A stretch of DNA of 64,000 nucleotides from Phanerodontia chrysosporium (lineage: Eukaryota; Basidiomycota; Agaricomycetes; Polyporales; Phanerochaetaceae): assembly GCA_001910725.1 (NCBI GenBank), contig MJGA01000010.1:918896-982895 (forward strand), read 5' to 3'. The notes below the pieces were generated by a model that saw only the letters and a list, made by a program, of their open reading frames with translations, was not told the DNA's origin and did not search any database. Below are positions 13,201 to 28,000 of the stretch, one piece after another (position 1 is the stretch's first letter; every line of letters starts with the position of its first letter). Position numbers and translations under genes: made by a program.

Positions 13201-14499
13201 GTTGTGCGCATGTACGTGATCAGCTCTCTGCTTTCTGACCCTTTTGTACTGATGTCCACTTGCAGGCGCAGCAGTCTTTTCCTTTGACAGGTTCGTCACT
13301 GTATCCTATATGCTGCTCACTTTCAACGAACCCCTATCGGCAGTGCCTAGCGTATAGCATCCGTCTAGCATGATCAGCGTCATGCACGGCTAGCATGTGG
13401 GTGGCACAAGTATGTGGTACAGCCAGCCGTCTGTTCTATTCTGCATTTGTCACCCAGCCACTTGTGTACTGTACTGTATCCAGATGAATAAATCGATTTT
13501 ATTGTCTAAAATATATGGGATGAGCCCGAGTAGCAGCCGAACGAACCCAAAAGTGCGCCCGGAACTGCCACCGCTTGCCAGGCATTACCAGCCCTGGCCA
13601 TGCCTGATCTAGCTTACCATGATGGCGAGCCTGGTCTATGGTGTCAGACTGATGGGCATGGTCACGCTTATCGATCGCATGTCTGAGCTGGCAACTACAA
13701 TCCCAGCCTGAAAGCGCTGACCTGCTCTGGTAGCCTGGTCATCGCTGGCCTAGCTAGATCTAGCGGTCTTTTTTTTGCTGATGGGGAACACGCGGGTTCC
13801 CGCACCGCTTTGCGCCCAGTGCGAATGCGGGAGGGCGCACGAAGCCGGGGGCGCAGGGAACGGAGGCGGCGTGGAAGGCAGAAGGGGAGAACGTCCGCGG
13901 GTTGCTCCCAGCAGCGAGCTATATAGCAGTTTGTTCTGTCCACGCTTCGAAAGACCAGAGCGCGGTCGGGATTCCCTGCGAGTTCGGCCGACGCGCGCAG
14001 AGACGCCAGCCACGAAGGTGGGCGCCTGTCCCAAAATGGGAGCCCCCGAGGGCGCTCCGAGGACGCTGGGGCGCTGGGGCAGGCCTGCCCCGATGTGCCC
14101 CGCGGTGCGTTGTGTGCAGGGCCTGCACGACGCCCGAGACGCCCCGAGCAGGCGCAACCCAGGCTGCCTGTTGGGATGCAGAATGTCAGAATGGGGCGTT
14201 GGCTGTTCCGACACGCCACGACGGCGCGCTGCGGTCCAGCTCCGGAAGCGCTGTGAGACAGCCACGCGACATGGAGACGCTCGGTGCGCTCTACAGCTCC
14301 GAGGTCGCTGCACGCACTGAGGCCTGAGGTGAAGGGCGGGTGTTAGCGGCTGTCAGTACATATATGATGCAGTAGAACCAATGCCTGTGGTCGTCCCAGA
14401 GAGTGAGCCGCCGTGCTTCGGGACTGCAGGAGCCTTCGGCAACGCCCGGATTTGCCTAACCAACTTCAAATCGGGCCAGATACCTGAGCGAATAGACAA
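13201..14499. other. Intergenic with GC-rich block
   Basis: No gene recognised. 13540-13740 is rich in short CTGGCC/CTGGTA words. 13780-14320 is GC-rich, with open frames that look like compositional artefacts. The sequence CATCAGCAAAAAAA occurs here inverted near 13767-13780 relative to a copy near 11108. Confidence 0.35.
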
Positions 14500-15678
14500 G
14501 GCTCTGATCGGCAACCGCTCCGTTCAACGAACGGCGCCGTTCGCGGGGGGTACGGTTCGTCTGAGCGCTGTGACGGGGTGTGACGGGCGCTCTGGTCTGC
14601 CGCGTGCATTGCGGGAGGCATGCTGCTCAGCCTTAGCCCGCATCGTAGTTCGCTCCGTTGACCTTGTAAACGTCCCTGTATTCACCCCGCTTACCCCCAC
14701 AGCCAATATTACTTGTCCTGCGTATATAATACTCAAGCTAACACCAAGAGTGCACGCAAATCACCCTAGATCTAGGCCAACAGTGTGAATAAGGCCTTGC
14801 TTCGGGCCTCTCGGTGATATAGCTATTCATTGACTTCTATTCTGCACCCTGTTACTTGTTCACAGGATAATCTAGCTGCTAAGTGTGGCAAAAACGTGCA
14901 GAGTGCTGCAGGGAGTGTGAGATACAGCAGGTGATCAGCGGAATCTTATCTATTATCTACTAACTACTCAAATTAGACGTCACGCCCCCATCACGCCCAC
15001 GAACCGTACCCCCCGCGAACGGCGCCGTTCGCGGGGGTACGGTTCATCTAGCGCTGTGACGGGGGTGTGACGGGCGCTTCTCCCAAAGCGGATGCGCGCG
15101 CGCGCAAGCTGTGGGCATGCAGCCAGACGTACTGCTTGGCCTCAGCCTGCATTGTAGCTTGCTCCCTCGACCTCGTATACATCGCCATGTATACATATTT
15201 ATATACCATATTGTCTTTTCTATTCATTTGATTCCAGTAAATACTGTTTGACACCAAGAGTGCCCGCAAAGCGCCCTGAATCCCCCGAGCCAAGTCTGGA
15301 CTGGCAGCAGATGTAGCTCTAGAGGACACTATTTCTCGCCTACATTGCGATATACATGGGAGATCAAGTCACAATGGGCCACTTAGAAGAAATAAGATAA
15401 TGTCAAATACAAGCAGCGCTCTAGCTTATCCACTTGTCATTCGATGTATACAGCCACACACCAGCTGTGGCGGCTTGTTCACTATATAATACAGCTTTTC
15501 AGTGTAGCAGAATGTGGTGAATCGACGCAGAGGTTGCAGGACAGCAGCAGTGATCAGAACAATCTTATCTATTATCAGCTAACTACTCTATTTAGATGTC
15601 ACGCTGCCAAGGCGCCCACGAACCGTACCCCCCACGAACGGCGCTGTTCGTTGAACAGAGCGGTTGCCGATCAGAGCC
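14500..15678. mobile_element. Tandem non-autonomous inverted-repeat element (MITE dimer)
   Basis: The outer ends are inverted copies of one another for about 60 bp. The left end starts GGCTCTGATCGGCAACCGCT at 14500; the right end is its reverse complement ending at 15678. They are flanked by CAA (14497-14499 and 15679-15681), a possible 3-bp target duplication. A near-perfect 45-bp palindrome at 15001-15045 is built from the inner parts of the same termini (GAACCGTACCCCC). The two halves share interior sequence: CTGTGACGGGGTGTGACGGG near 14570 versus 15053, and ATCTTATCTATTATC near 14942 versus 15565. This looks like two diverged copies joined head to tail with one shared junction. No coding capacity. 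Confidence 0.7.
15001..15045. repeat. 45-bp near-perfect palindrome at the dimer junction
   Basis: GAACCGTACCCCC...GGGGGTACGGTTC with central GGCGCC; arms differ only in homopolymer length (six C versus five G). Predicted to form a strong hairpin or cruciform. Confidence 0.85.
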
Positions 15679-16069
15679 CAAAGGCCATGTTCTTTTTAAC
15701 ACGTAGTACCCCGCTGTCTCCTCCACAATAACTCTCTTGCGCTCGGCTGTGCCGACGCTGTCCAGTCTCTGCTTGCCCGCCGGTGGCACGCTTCAACTTC
15801 AACCAAGAATGTAGGCGTTCAATGCCGATAAAAGTCCCGAGTTTCTGCTGGAACACTGCTTTCAGCATGCATTGTATTACCAACGCCGAATAACATGTCA
15901 GACTCGCGGCGAGCAAGGTCGTGTAAACGAGAGAGCTTGTTGGACAAAACGCGAATTAGGAAAGGTGCTGCTTAGTCAGCAGCAGCGCTCTTGGCTCGTG
16001 CTCGCCGGGTCAAACAGCAGCGTCGCCCACATCCTCGGACTGTGATCCTTCCTACCACCCGCATACACG
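15679..16069. other. Intergenic, upstream of NAT9-like gene
   Basis: No coding sequence recognised. It must contain the promoter of the acetyltransferase gene; no clear TATA element was seen. Confidence 0.35.
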
Positions 16070-19000
16070 ATGCGGGCGAACGAGAATACGATGATCGTTG
16101 GAGAGAAGGTCGTTTTGGTGCCGTACAGGTGCGTGCCACAGGTCTTGGCACGTCGGTCGGTCTGACGCTGGCTTTTTGCAGAGAAGAGCACGTCGCCGTT
16201 CGTGTCCCCAGCTCCACCATAGCATTATCTTTGGTTCACGAGGCACACGTAGTAGAAGTATCACGAGTGGATGTCGAGCCCTGAGCTGCAGGAGCTCACC
16301 GCAAGCGAGCCATTGACTCTGGAGGAGGAATACGAAATGCAAAGTACGTACCACGTCCCGTTTGTCCAAGCGCAACACCAGTTCATTGCTATTCGCGGAA
16401 GAGAAGTGGCAGAACGATGAAGACAGTAAGTCACAAGACCCTCTATGCTGTGCGCGGGCTGCCGCCTGACCGCATGGGGCAGAGCTGACGTTTATCGTCT
16501 GCGCGCGCGGGGACGCTGCCGAGCCGCACGATCCTCGCGCCGCGCTGACCATGATTGGGGACGTCAACCTATTCCTGAAAGGAGACAAGGCCGACCCTGA
16601 ATTTGAAGTCGAAGTCGAAATCATGATCGCAGGCAAGTGGTCTCTCTGCGCCCCTCCGCCGCGGCTCTGGGCCAGGCCAGGTCGCACTGACCCCGTGTGC
16701 TTCCCAGAGCCCGCATACCGGAGACGCGGCTGCGCCTCTGCAGCACTGCAGATGCTGCTCGCGTACGCGACTGCACCCGGCGCCCCCGCCCCGCTCCCTG
16801 TCCCCCGCGACCGCCTCGTCGTGCGCATCGGGGAGAAGAACGAGGCGAGCATGCGCCTGTTTGAGAAGCTCGGCTTTGCGGTCACGAAGCGCGTCGCAGT
16901 GTTCGAAGAGGTGGAGATGCGCTTCCAGGCGGACAGGGCGCCAGCGAGCTGGACTGCTGGTCAGGTGCAGCCCTACGTGTAAGCGAAGCACGCCCTTCCT
17001 GTCGATCCTTCTCTTCCAGCGACAATGCACAAGTAAAGGCCAACCATCCCCTGAGAGCGCGCGTCAGCCTGTTGCGGGTGCGCCTCGAGCCATGTATGTT
17101 CCGTCAGCTGTGCAGTGTCGGGAGTGTGTGTGCTGCGCGGGCGTAGCGTGTGAGCACCGCTGGGATTCCGAGTCGCCGCCACGCGAGGATTGCGACGAGT
17201 GTGCGGGAGGGCGAGCGCGATCTCATGACGGCACACGCAGGGTAGAACCCCTGATGCCCGTGCGGGGCCCCGCATTGGGCGGCCCCTGGATGCGGAACGG
17301 GTGACATAGGAGTCGTGCTCGCCCAACCCGCCAAGCACACGCCCCGCGACGGCGGCGACGACACTTGCACGAGCTGCTGAGCAGCGTCGTGGCCGCGCTC
17401 TGCGACGCGTGGGAGCGCGAGCATGAAATGTGCAATCATTGCGAGACATCAAAGCAGCAAACGGGCACCCGACAGGTGCTGCATCGATAGAATCAGGTGC
17501 CCCTTCCCAGGCTGATCGTTTTTGACCTGCTGACCCCATGACGATTGGATCGTGGACTGCAGGGAATTCTCAGTCCGGTTCGGCTCAACCGTTGCGGTCC
17601 CTGAGGATGAAAGGGGATTAGCGGAGTGGGCGTTGCCTTGGTCAGACGGACAGGCATCCTCGTCGACGTTATAATACGGCCCCCAACGGTCCCACGGCCT
17701 GTCCTCGTCCCTCCACCATCCCCCGCAACGCCCACGATGCCCGAGACCTTCGTCCACAAGTTCGACACCCCCGTCTTCAAGGGCACCGTCGAGATCCCGA
17801 CGGGCCTCTTCATCGACGGCAAGTTCGTTGACGGATCAGATGGTGGTCACATCGAGTGAGTCCTGCGTTTCACTTTGTCTGTGCTGCCCACCCTGTCGAT
17901 CCTTGCACCCACGGCCCATCGACCCTCTGAGCTACACACAACCCCCGCAAGGGCAGAACGCGTCCTTCATATAGCCAGGCGCCCATTGGCCCGCTATTAA
18001 ACTCTGCGCCTTTGATAGCCGACGGGCAGCCTGCGCCTGCGTCATAGCCGCGTCGATGCTAACGCACGCTCTGCCTGCAGTGTGATCAACCCGACGAACG
18101 GCAAGCTCATCACGCGTGTGTCCGAGGGCACGCCCAAGGACGTCGACCGCGCCGTCGAGGTCGCCCAGCGCGCGTTCGACACCGTCTGGGGCACAAACAT
18201 GCCCGGCTACGAGCGCGGCCGCCTGCTGTACAAGTTTGCGGAGCTCCTCGAGCAGCACGCCGACGAGTTTGCCGCCGTCGAGGCCCTCGACAACGGCAAG
18301 ACGTTCTCGTGGGCCAAGAAGGCCGACGTCGCGATGTCCATCGGCACCTTCCGCTACTATGCCGGCTGGGCGGACAAGATCCAGGGCAATACCATCGAGA
18401 CCTCCAAGGAGAAGATTGTCTACACGACCCACGAGCCTCTTGGTGTCGTCGGCCAGATCATCCCCTGGAACTTCCCCGTGAGTCCTCCCAAAGGTGCAAT
18501 CCTGCAGTTTCTGACATTTCCGCCAGTCATGATGCTGTCGTGGAAGCTCGGCCCCGCGCTCGCAGCCGGTAACACCGTCGTCCTGAAGCCCTCCGAGTTC
18601 ACGCCGCTCACCGCGCTCCTCGCGGCCAAGCTCTCCGTCGAGGCCGGCTTCCCGCCCGGTGTCATCAACATTATCAACGGCTACGGCCACACCGTCGGCC
18701 ACGCCATCTCGCACCACATGCACATCGAAAAGGTCGCGTTTACCGGCTCCACGATCGTCGGCCGCAAGGTCCTCGAGGCCGCCGCGAAGACGAACCTCAA
18801 GGAGACCAGCCTTGAGCTCGGCGGCAAGAGCCCGAACATCATCTTCGACGACTGTGACATCGAGCAGGCCGTCGACTGGACCATCCACGGTATCTTGTAA
18901 GTCGTCCAGCCTCGGACTGTGCGCTCGACGCTAATGTCATGGACGCAGCTGGAACCACGGCCAGGCGTGCTGCGCCGGCTCGCGTATCTTCGTGCACGCA

Positions 19001-22000
19001 AAGATCTACGACGAGTTCCTGCGCCGCTTCACCGAGCGCTCCAAGCAGATCAAGCTCGGCGACCCGTTCAGCCCGGAGACCTACCAGGGCCCGCAGGTCT
19101 CGCAGCAGCAGTACGACGTGAGTCCTCCGTTTCTGTATTTACTGATGCACCACTGACCGGGTGCCCGCAGCGCATCATGGAGTACATCAACTCGGGCAAG
19201 CAGCAGGGCGCGAAGGTGCACCTCGGCGGCGAGCGCTGGGGCAACGAGGGCTACTACATCCAGCCGACGATCTTCACCGACACGCACAAGGACATGCGCA
19301 TCGTCCAGGAGGAGATCTTTGGCCCCGTCGGCGTCGTGATCAAGTTCGAGGACGACGAGGACGTCGTGCGCCAGGCGAACGACACCATCTACGGCCTCGC
19401 CGCGGCCATGTTCACCAAGAACATCGACCGTGCGCTCCGCTGCGCGCAGAAGCTCCGTGCGGGTACCACCTGGGTGCGTTCCTCTCTCTAGACCTGATAA
19501 CATGTGAGGTGCTGACGCAGATGTGGTGCAGATCAACTGCGCGAACCAGCTGCACCCGCAGGTGCCCTTCGGCGGCTACAAGCAGTCGGGTATCGGCCGC
19601 GAGCTCGGCGAGTACGCTCTCGAGCAGTACGTCATATTCTATCCCGCCCTCTATCCCTTTGACTCACACGATGCTGCAGCTACACCGCCGTCAAGGCCGT
19701 GCATATCAACCTCGGTCACACGATCTAAAGGGACTCTTTCTTCGGCATCCGGGTTTCCACGTCGCTGCGCAAAGTGTATCGCTTTATATCCCACCCTTTG
19801 TATATGTAGGACAAACAGAAGAAATTGTAACAGTACGCTCTTCGGCTTCTTCGTTAACCATGGCCGTCGGTTGCACCGAAGGTTTTGTGGCGCCGGAGTC
19901 TGCGCGAGGCCGCTAGCCGCAGGGGTCACGCCCCAGGTGGGGAAACTGTCTGCACGGCAACGCTTCGGCCGTTCGTAAGCGTCTCGGGTCGTGCGCACAG
20001 GTTGTGTGCAAGGACGCGCAAGGCGGAGGGCGGACTGTCCTCTGCGTATCCATTTGGAGAAGAGCCTTCAACGGCCGCATGGTGGACGACGGCGGTGGCG
20101 AGCGCGGAAAAGACCGCGCCGTCTCCAGCACACGGGCTGGCAGCGTCGTCTGCGCGGTGCCGCTCTGCACTGCGGAGCGCCCCGCACTCGACAGAGAGCT
20201 CCTCGAGGGACGAGAGCCGCGAGAGCACGCCCGCCCACGGGAGGTGGATGGGCTCCGGCCCTTCCTGCAGGTGGGCCGCGCGCACACCGGTGAGCGGCAG
20301 CTTGTGCAGGAGTGCTGCGAGGAAAGCAGCGGGCGCCGTGGACATCGAGAACGCGAAGCGGGCAGACGCGCCGCGCCTGGCTTCGGACCGCAGGACCTCG
20401 AGCGGCAGGCGCTCCGTCCAGAGGTAGAGCTCTATCGTCTGGGCTTCCGCGGCATACATTGTCAGAGATTGGGGAGGTACACTATTGGAAGACATGAACT
20501 TGGCGAGAAAGACGTCGGGAGAGAGATCCAGAGGGTCACGGTCCGTGTGCAGATACGTCTGCTGGACGGTGGCAGAAGCGGGGTACAACAGCCGTCGCAG
20601 AAGGTCGTGGCCGTTCTCGTACCCGCGGCCATGTATGTAGAGCCACACTAAGCGCGGTAAGGTGACTTTGTCAGGGACATGAAGTTGTCCTGGCAGGTCC
20701 TTGGCCTCAGATTGATCGATGTACGACAGTTGCTTTAAGCAGAGTTCTCTGAGTTGGGGCAAGCCATGCAACAGCGCCAAGAGAGCGTCCAGCGGGTATC
20801 TGGAGAAGCCGCCAATGAGAGTCAGATGTCGTAACGTCGACGGTAGAATCTCGTGAAGCAGGCGAGCTTGATGGGCACTGCCGACGAACATTTGCAAGTA
20901 GGGAAAGGCGAACTCTGGCCAGAGGGAGCTGCGGGGTTCTCGTAACACGAGAGTTCTCAGCGCTGATATCTTGGTCCGTTCGTGGGGCGCATGGCTGCGC
21001 CCATCGCAGGGCGGCGACGCAGCGATAGCGTACACGATCCTCTCGAGATGGCGAAATACCTCCTGCTGTGCTTCTATCCGTGATCCAGAGAAGTCCTTCG
21101 AGACGTCGCTCACGTATAGAGGGGCCGTGCCGGACCTGTATAGCATATCCTGCACGCATTCAAGTGTGGAGACGTGTATGTAAGATGAAAGCTTCGGGAA
21201 AGTAAGTGCGACAGCTCGCCATGCGCGGCAGACGTGGCGAATGACAATCCAAGCGTATGGCTTGGGCGGCGAGTTGCCCAAGAGCCGCGCGCGGTGTACC
21301 AGCCAAATGTAGGCGTAGAAGATCTCGGCGAGCAATTCGGGTGGCAAGTCTTGGATCCGCACCCGGCAACGACTAAAATCCGTACCTGGGCTAGCCTTCA
21401 CTACGACACACAGATCACGAATGCAACGCGCTCACCATGCTCTTGATTCATCCTCCAAGAACCGAATATCAAGTCATAGTCTGGCCCTGCGCTGCCACCG
21501 TGACTCGAGCCGAGGTCCAGGGCGGTACGCTCCTCCGAAGGTTTCTGGCGCAACTTGAGCCTTAGGGACTTGTACATCGCCTGAGCAGCCTGCATGGCGT
21601 ATACTCCAGAGCGGATACCTTGTGTAGATTGCAAGCTCGTGGTGGTCGGAAGAGTCGTCGTTCGCGCGCTTATTGATATCTGGGGGCTGAGCAAATTCTG
21701 ATGATGAGCCAAACATCGTTACAAATGTCAGCTAAAAACTGCTAGGAAATGTTGGATGCACTCCTATGGCTGCTTATTGTCTAAAATGCAGCCAGATACT
21801 TGCCCTATGCCGGGTTCGTGAGGCGCCTCTTCCGCCGTCAGGTATACGACAATTCGCTCCCTATTCGCCAGCAAGTTCTTCAACTCCAAATCGTCACGAT
21901 CGGAGACATCATAACTGCCCAACGCACTACATGCGCTTCTCCGGCATTACGACCCCAACAATGGTCATATTCCGCGATCGGCTCAACGACGAACCAGCAT

Positions 22001-25000
22001 CGTCCCGTGTGACCGTGTCCAGGCAGTCGACCTGAACGATCATATAACGAACGCTAGGCTCGGATATGCCCGTACCGTTTCATACTCCGCAAGCCCGACG
22101 GTGGGCGCGGTGCAAGCTTCGTAGAAGCGGCTGGGCGGACTCGTCGGCTTTTTGGCGGGACCCTTTAGGCGCTTAATACTTAGCAGATTCACGAAACTCG
22201 CTCCGTGACAAAATCGCGCGCAGCACAACAGTCCCGCATGTAGACACAAGGTTGTTTATAGATTTCTGGTAGAGAGTGGTGATACAAAGTATACTACCAA
22301 CAGAAAACACTTGGATAGTGCGATCCCATGAGAAGCACGCAGAATTGCGTGCGAAATTGACCCATTGAAGCACGGTATGGGCACGTCTGACAGCCTGAGA
22401 CTCAACACATGAGCTTGAGAGGTGTACAAAGCAACGAATAGACTTACATAATGTCAGTTGTCCTCGTCGTCGTCACCGTCGTCGCCATCTTCACTGTCTT
22501 CGTCGTCCTGAAAAGTGTCCATGTCGAGTGCGACGTCCTCCTCGTTATCGAGGCTGAACCAACGTTCCCGCGGTTCATCGTCGTCAAGTCGATGTCCGAA
22601 AGGAGCTTCTGACCCTGACGCAGCGCTCGCGGTGTCGGCGTCATCGTCAAGGTCAGCATTCGGCGCGTCATCGTCATCTGCAGGGTCCACAGCACCGTTG
22701 TCCTCAAGCAGACCGTTCAGCTCATCGGTATCGCCTGCCAGGGTGCTCGAGCTGGTCGGGCCTTCAGGGCTAGGGGCCGCTGCAGATGGCGGGATATACG
22801 GCTCGCCGACAAGAGGCTTTGATCGGATACCGGCTTGCAACTCTCGGAAGAGTTTGTTGTAGTCGCGAAGAGGTTCCTGTAGGTCCTTAATGCCATCAGT
22901 AACAACATTCGGGACCTCACCATCTTCTGAGTCGATGCAGCGGCCCTCTTCGACCTTGTAAACGTTGTGCTGTGCAAGGGACGCCATCAATCGGTCGATA
23001 TCGCGTTGCAAGTCGGGACTGGTATGCTTGTTGCCTTGCCGGCTGCCGAACGTTGCGTGGACTTGCTTGGCGAGTTTGCGCAGGATATGGACGCACGGTG
23101 CGATCATTGCGAGCCATTCCCAAGACGCGTTGCTCCCCCGTGCACGGTAGATGGCCTGGATCGTTCGGTGAGTGCGCCCGAGCATGAGTTACGCAACGAA
23201 AGTTCATTACCTTGATCCAGTAGTTGAGGTGCTCTTGCAAAAGATCCACCTCGACCCATGAGTTTGCCTTGCCAGTAGGGTTGACGAGCTAGTTATCCAT
23301 AACAATCTTGCTATATAAACGATGCGATTAGTGTTCAGGTAGTGTATGTGAGCAATAGCTACGCAGAAGCTTCAGTTGGGCAGGTCACCTACCCAGGAAA
23401 TTTTCCTGCAGCCCTTTGACCTGCAGTTGACCTGCCGCCAAGCGCGCGAGCAATATTTTACTTTTTGGGAATTTAGTTGAAATTCCCAAAAATGCGACTA
23501 CCCTGGGGTTCGAACCCGCAGCACGCACAATACAACTATCGCGCTTAACCATTGAACTACAAGAGTTTGTTGTTTGCCCGTTTTATGTAATACTTGTATG
23601 ACATTATTGCCTCCGCGCAGCGCTGACCAGCCAGGCCAGAGGGCGCCTAACTGTGCGCGAAAGGTCCGTTTGCCCCTAACCCTAGCTCAATATGTCCCAG
23701 GCAACCCGACACTTCCACTGTGAGCAGTATGCAGCTCATGAAAGGGTCTCAGGCAATTTTGCAATGTATATAGCGGCCTTTTATTTCTTTTAGCACCCTA
23801 TTGAGCATAAGAATGATTATTTACGATTATTTGAGGCATATTATGCATAAAATCTCCACTGCTCCTCTATTTATACCACTTTGAGCGTATAGTATACCCT
23901 TAAATTCCAGTTTACATTGACTATGTTTAGAAGACCCGTCTGTGTGCACACCCGCGATGTATTGCGCGCAGAACTCGTTGCTCTCTCTGAGCAGGCAGGC
24001 TTGCCAAATCGGGACGCGGCGCTTGGCCGCGGCGGGATGCCGCCCATAGCTCCGTTGAGCCATTTCTCGAGCAAGTGAGAAGCTCTAGAGGGTCTGGCTG
24101 CCATTTGGGTGAGTTCCCCCTCTCCTTTCTCTCTTCTTTTCGCTCTCTTTTGCCTTGGCTAACCTTTGGCTAACCCTGGGACAGGGTGCTAGGCCGCCTG
24201 GGGCAACCCGGCCCTGGCCATGTATGGTGCACAGCGCTGATCACATATTTGGCAGCTTTCCATTGTGTGTTATGAGATAATTTTGTAGAATACATGTTGC
24301 GCCGTCTTGGTTCAGTTGGTTTAAGCATCTGCTCTCGGTTCTAACCCGGCTTTTGACACTTTATTTAGTTTATTTTGTTCGAATTTTCCTATTTTTCTTC
24401 GTAGGTCAGAGCAGGTCAGAGCAGGTCGGCGCCTATTTACAGGTTACCTGCCCGCAGGAAACTTTCCTCGGTAGGTCACCTGCCGAACTGAAGCGGCTCA
24501 GCTACGCACCAGAGTGCCTTCGGCCATACTGATGTGAGGTGGTGCACTAAGTGCATCATCTCGTGCGCATACTTCGTGCGGCCCATGCCGCGGTACACCG
24601 TTGCGAGCATACGCAGGGCTAGACAGACACGCCCTGAGTCACCAGCTTTGATGGCATCCGTAAATTCGCGCAAGAGCAGTGCGTCGCGCATGTACAGCAC
24701 GCTGTTCTCGAATACCATGTCTCCTTTCATTATTCGAGGGGCGTCACTTGAGTTGGCGACTGCCGAATGCTGCTCGAGAAGTTGTTCACGCTTTCGTGCA
24801 CGTCGCAGGTGATACATGGCGCTTGGGTCGGCGTACCGTTCTCGAATTTGCCGTGCATAGTCTTGCAGAGACGAGAAGGAAATTGCTGCAGCAGCGAAGT
24901 CAGCGAGAGAAGTGTGCCCTGAGACTAAAAGGAGACAATGGAAGATACGCGAGTACAGCGACACGAAGATGAGATCACGGCAGTCACGGAAGGAGGGCAG

Positions 25001-28000
25001 AGAGGATAGGACTATAGGCTTCCGCTGTAGGACTTGGTTATGGAACGCGAGAGAGCCCGGGTCATTGACGCTTTGTGTGCCGTAGTGCGTCTCCATGAAG
25101 CCGTGCGTGAACGTCATCTTGTAATGAAACAGGCCGGGGATTGGGGCTACCCAGAGCATTGAGTTGGCAAGGTTGTCATGGCCAGCGCGGGCCTGGACAA
25201 GGGACCGGATTCGAGCCACCGAGAGCTGGTCACCGGCGATGAGCCTGAGAACGGAGCCAAAGCGAGGATCCTCGATAGGCTTGCCAACCTCTCGGAAGAT
25301 GTTCTCCACGACATCAGCATTGCCTTTCGTTGTCGACTCATCAATATGCACAGCAGGAAGGGGATGAACTTCGGTGCGGTGGAGCTTGATTTTAGTATTG
25401 GTAACTGGGGTTGAAGCAAAGACATCGTCGGCGTACTTTGCAAAGTAGTCCCCGCCAAAGGTGACCAGAATGCGTAGAATGGTGTGCTCGAACCGTGAGT
25501 TGAGTATAGCGTTGTTGTCAGCAGATAGAAGGATGTCAGACAGAGACAGAGGAGGTGCGAGCAATGTGTGCGAGAGGAGGTTAGCGGTTTGCAGATGCTC
25601 CAGTTCAGCATTCCAGAGCGGAAAGGCTGTAATGCATGTCCCGTTTTCCTGTGAGTCCTTGCGCCCCATAGTCTGTTCTGCAACCTTGAACCGCATGTTG
25701 ATATTGTCGTAGACGAACGCAAGCAAGTCCGAGAGAGCTTGCGCGCGCGTGGCGTCTCGACATGCGTCCGAGAGGCGCCTCAACAGTCCCAGCTTGCCTT
25801 GTCCTGTCACCACCTTCCTCGGCTTTTCTCCACTTCCTTCATGGCCGCTTGATCTAGCTATGGTGTTGGTGTTATCGTCTTCAGGTGCGTTGTGTACATT
25901 ATCGTTTTGGAGCTCACCCCCCGAGGGCATACCCGACGCAGAGAGGACTGGGACGTTCTCGATGGATATGTGGTATTTGTAGTGTTGCCGGGGTTCGGTT
26001 TAGTTCGGTTCATTGAACCCGAAGGCTGAACTCGAACCTGAACCTGTGTATGAGGCCCGAACCCGAACCTGAACCTGAACTGGACCCTTGCCGAACAGGT
26101 TCAAGGGTCCGGTCCGGGTTCACGAGCAGGTTCGAACCTAGAACCACATCTATTAGTGTAAATATTGTGTTATATATGCTAGATACCTTTGTGCGACACT
26201 CTGGGATTGCGAGGACAGCTCGAACGGTGCGGCAGAGTGAGCACGAAAGGCACAGCGCCAGTACCAGCGTGGCAGGACCCCAGATACTGCCAGGATCCAG
26301 TGGACTCTTGACCGCAGGCTGTACTCGCGCTGCTCGCCACGCCTCTGCCATTGCACTCGACAGTGCTCTGAGGTCTGTATTCGAGTAAAATAAACATTAA
26401 GAGTAAAGAAATACAATGTAAGACACTAAAGCTCGTCTTCAGAATCGAGTACAAAGTGCGCAGCCTGCTGCGCCTGCACCGAAACGTCTACTAAGCCTGT
26501 ACGGTACCCGTCTTTGAGTAGCTGCAGCGCCTCAAACGTCTCAGGCTTGAGACGATTGCGGCGTGCAGTACCTGTAATCTTACCGCTCGAGAATGCTCGC
26601 TCCGAAGCAACCGCAGATCCCTGAATGGCAAGATAGTCTCTTGCCATTCGTGAGAGAATCGGGTACTCAGAAGCGTGGTGCTAGATCAGTAATGTCAGTT
26701 TATACATTAAGAGTGCATAAAGACGAGAGAGCGTACCCCCCACCACGCAATCGGGTCCTTGCAGTCAAGTACAAGTGGGCTACGGAGGTACCGGTCGAGC
26801 TCCTCATAGATGTCGTGTGATGCGCGCTCGGTCGCGAGACGGCTGCTCAAAGCCTTGCGCATCCATGCGAATCCATGGCTGGCTGAGCTCTGCGCTGAGG
26901 CAGATGATGCAATAGATGATGTCGAAGGTGTTGAAGAGAGCGGCGGCGATGTAGCAGGTGAGGATGGTGCGGTTGAAGCGCAATGGGACGGTGATGTATC
27001 TATGGAGGCATAGGAAGCGAACTACAGTACATACATTAGCCTTCAATGTATTAAACTAATAAACAGCACATACCACCTCTCGAAGGGCACGCATGCCGCT
27101 ATCAATCCAGTCTTGGTCCCAATTCTCCTTGAAGTATTCATCCTTGACGTCTGGAGTGAGAACTATAGGCAACAGAATTAGTACAAGTCATGGTAGAGGG
27201 TCGTCTACGCACTGAGGCTGATGAAGTACACATTGCTATCGTCCATAGCACAGTAGTACTTCTGCAACTTGGCGAGGCCTGCCTCAATGCCCTCCTTCAC
27301 TGGGGCAAAGGACGGCTTGTTTGCCATCTCCTCCCAAGTAGTCTGAAGGTACTCGAACTCCGGAATGGCACGCCAGAGTGTTGGTGTCTTCTCTGACGAG
27401 AAGGAGTGCTGCGCCTCGCGTAGAACCTGCGATATACGTCTCAAAATAAGTGGTGTACAATGCAATAATCTGCGTACCTTCAAAACAATGCAGAGAAGCT
27501 CCAGGAGCTTCCATTCGTGCGGCCTAAGCTTGTAGTCCGCATATTTGCGGCCCCTTGCGAGATCTGGAACCTTCGGCGAGTCGTCTGCAAGCTGACAGAA
27601 CTTGTTGACGGCCTGGAATTGATGTCAGTACTAGTAGATCCGTTGGGAAGGAAGAAACGTACTGGTTGCAAGTCATACAGCCGCTGGATCATGTCGTGCA
27701 TAGATCCCCAGCGAGTGCGCACCCACTTCAGAAGATGAAGCTCCTTTACTCCTTCCTCACGGCAGACTGTCGCAAAGTATGCGCGTGCCTGGGGTGACGC
27801 TCGAACCTGAAAACGATAAACGATCAGTAACATGGCTAAGGATACGAGAGACAATATACCTGATTAATCAAGCCAAGGGCTTTGCTGAGGACGTCGCCTC
27901 CCTCGAAGTCGATAGGGTCCTCTGCATCATCTGCGCCATTTGTGTCATTACGCCACTCATCGACTTGGTCGTCAGCATCTTCATCCGAGATGTCCTCGAC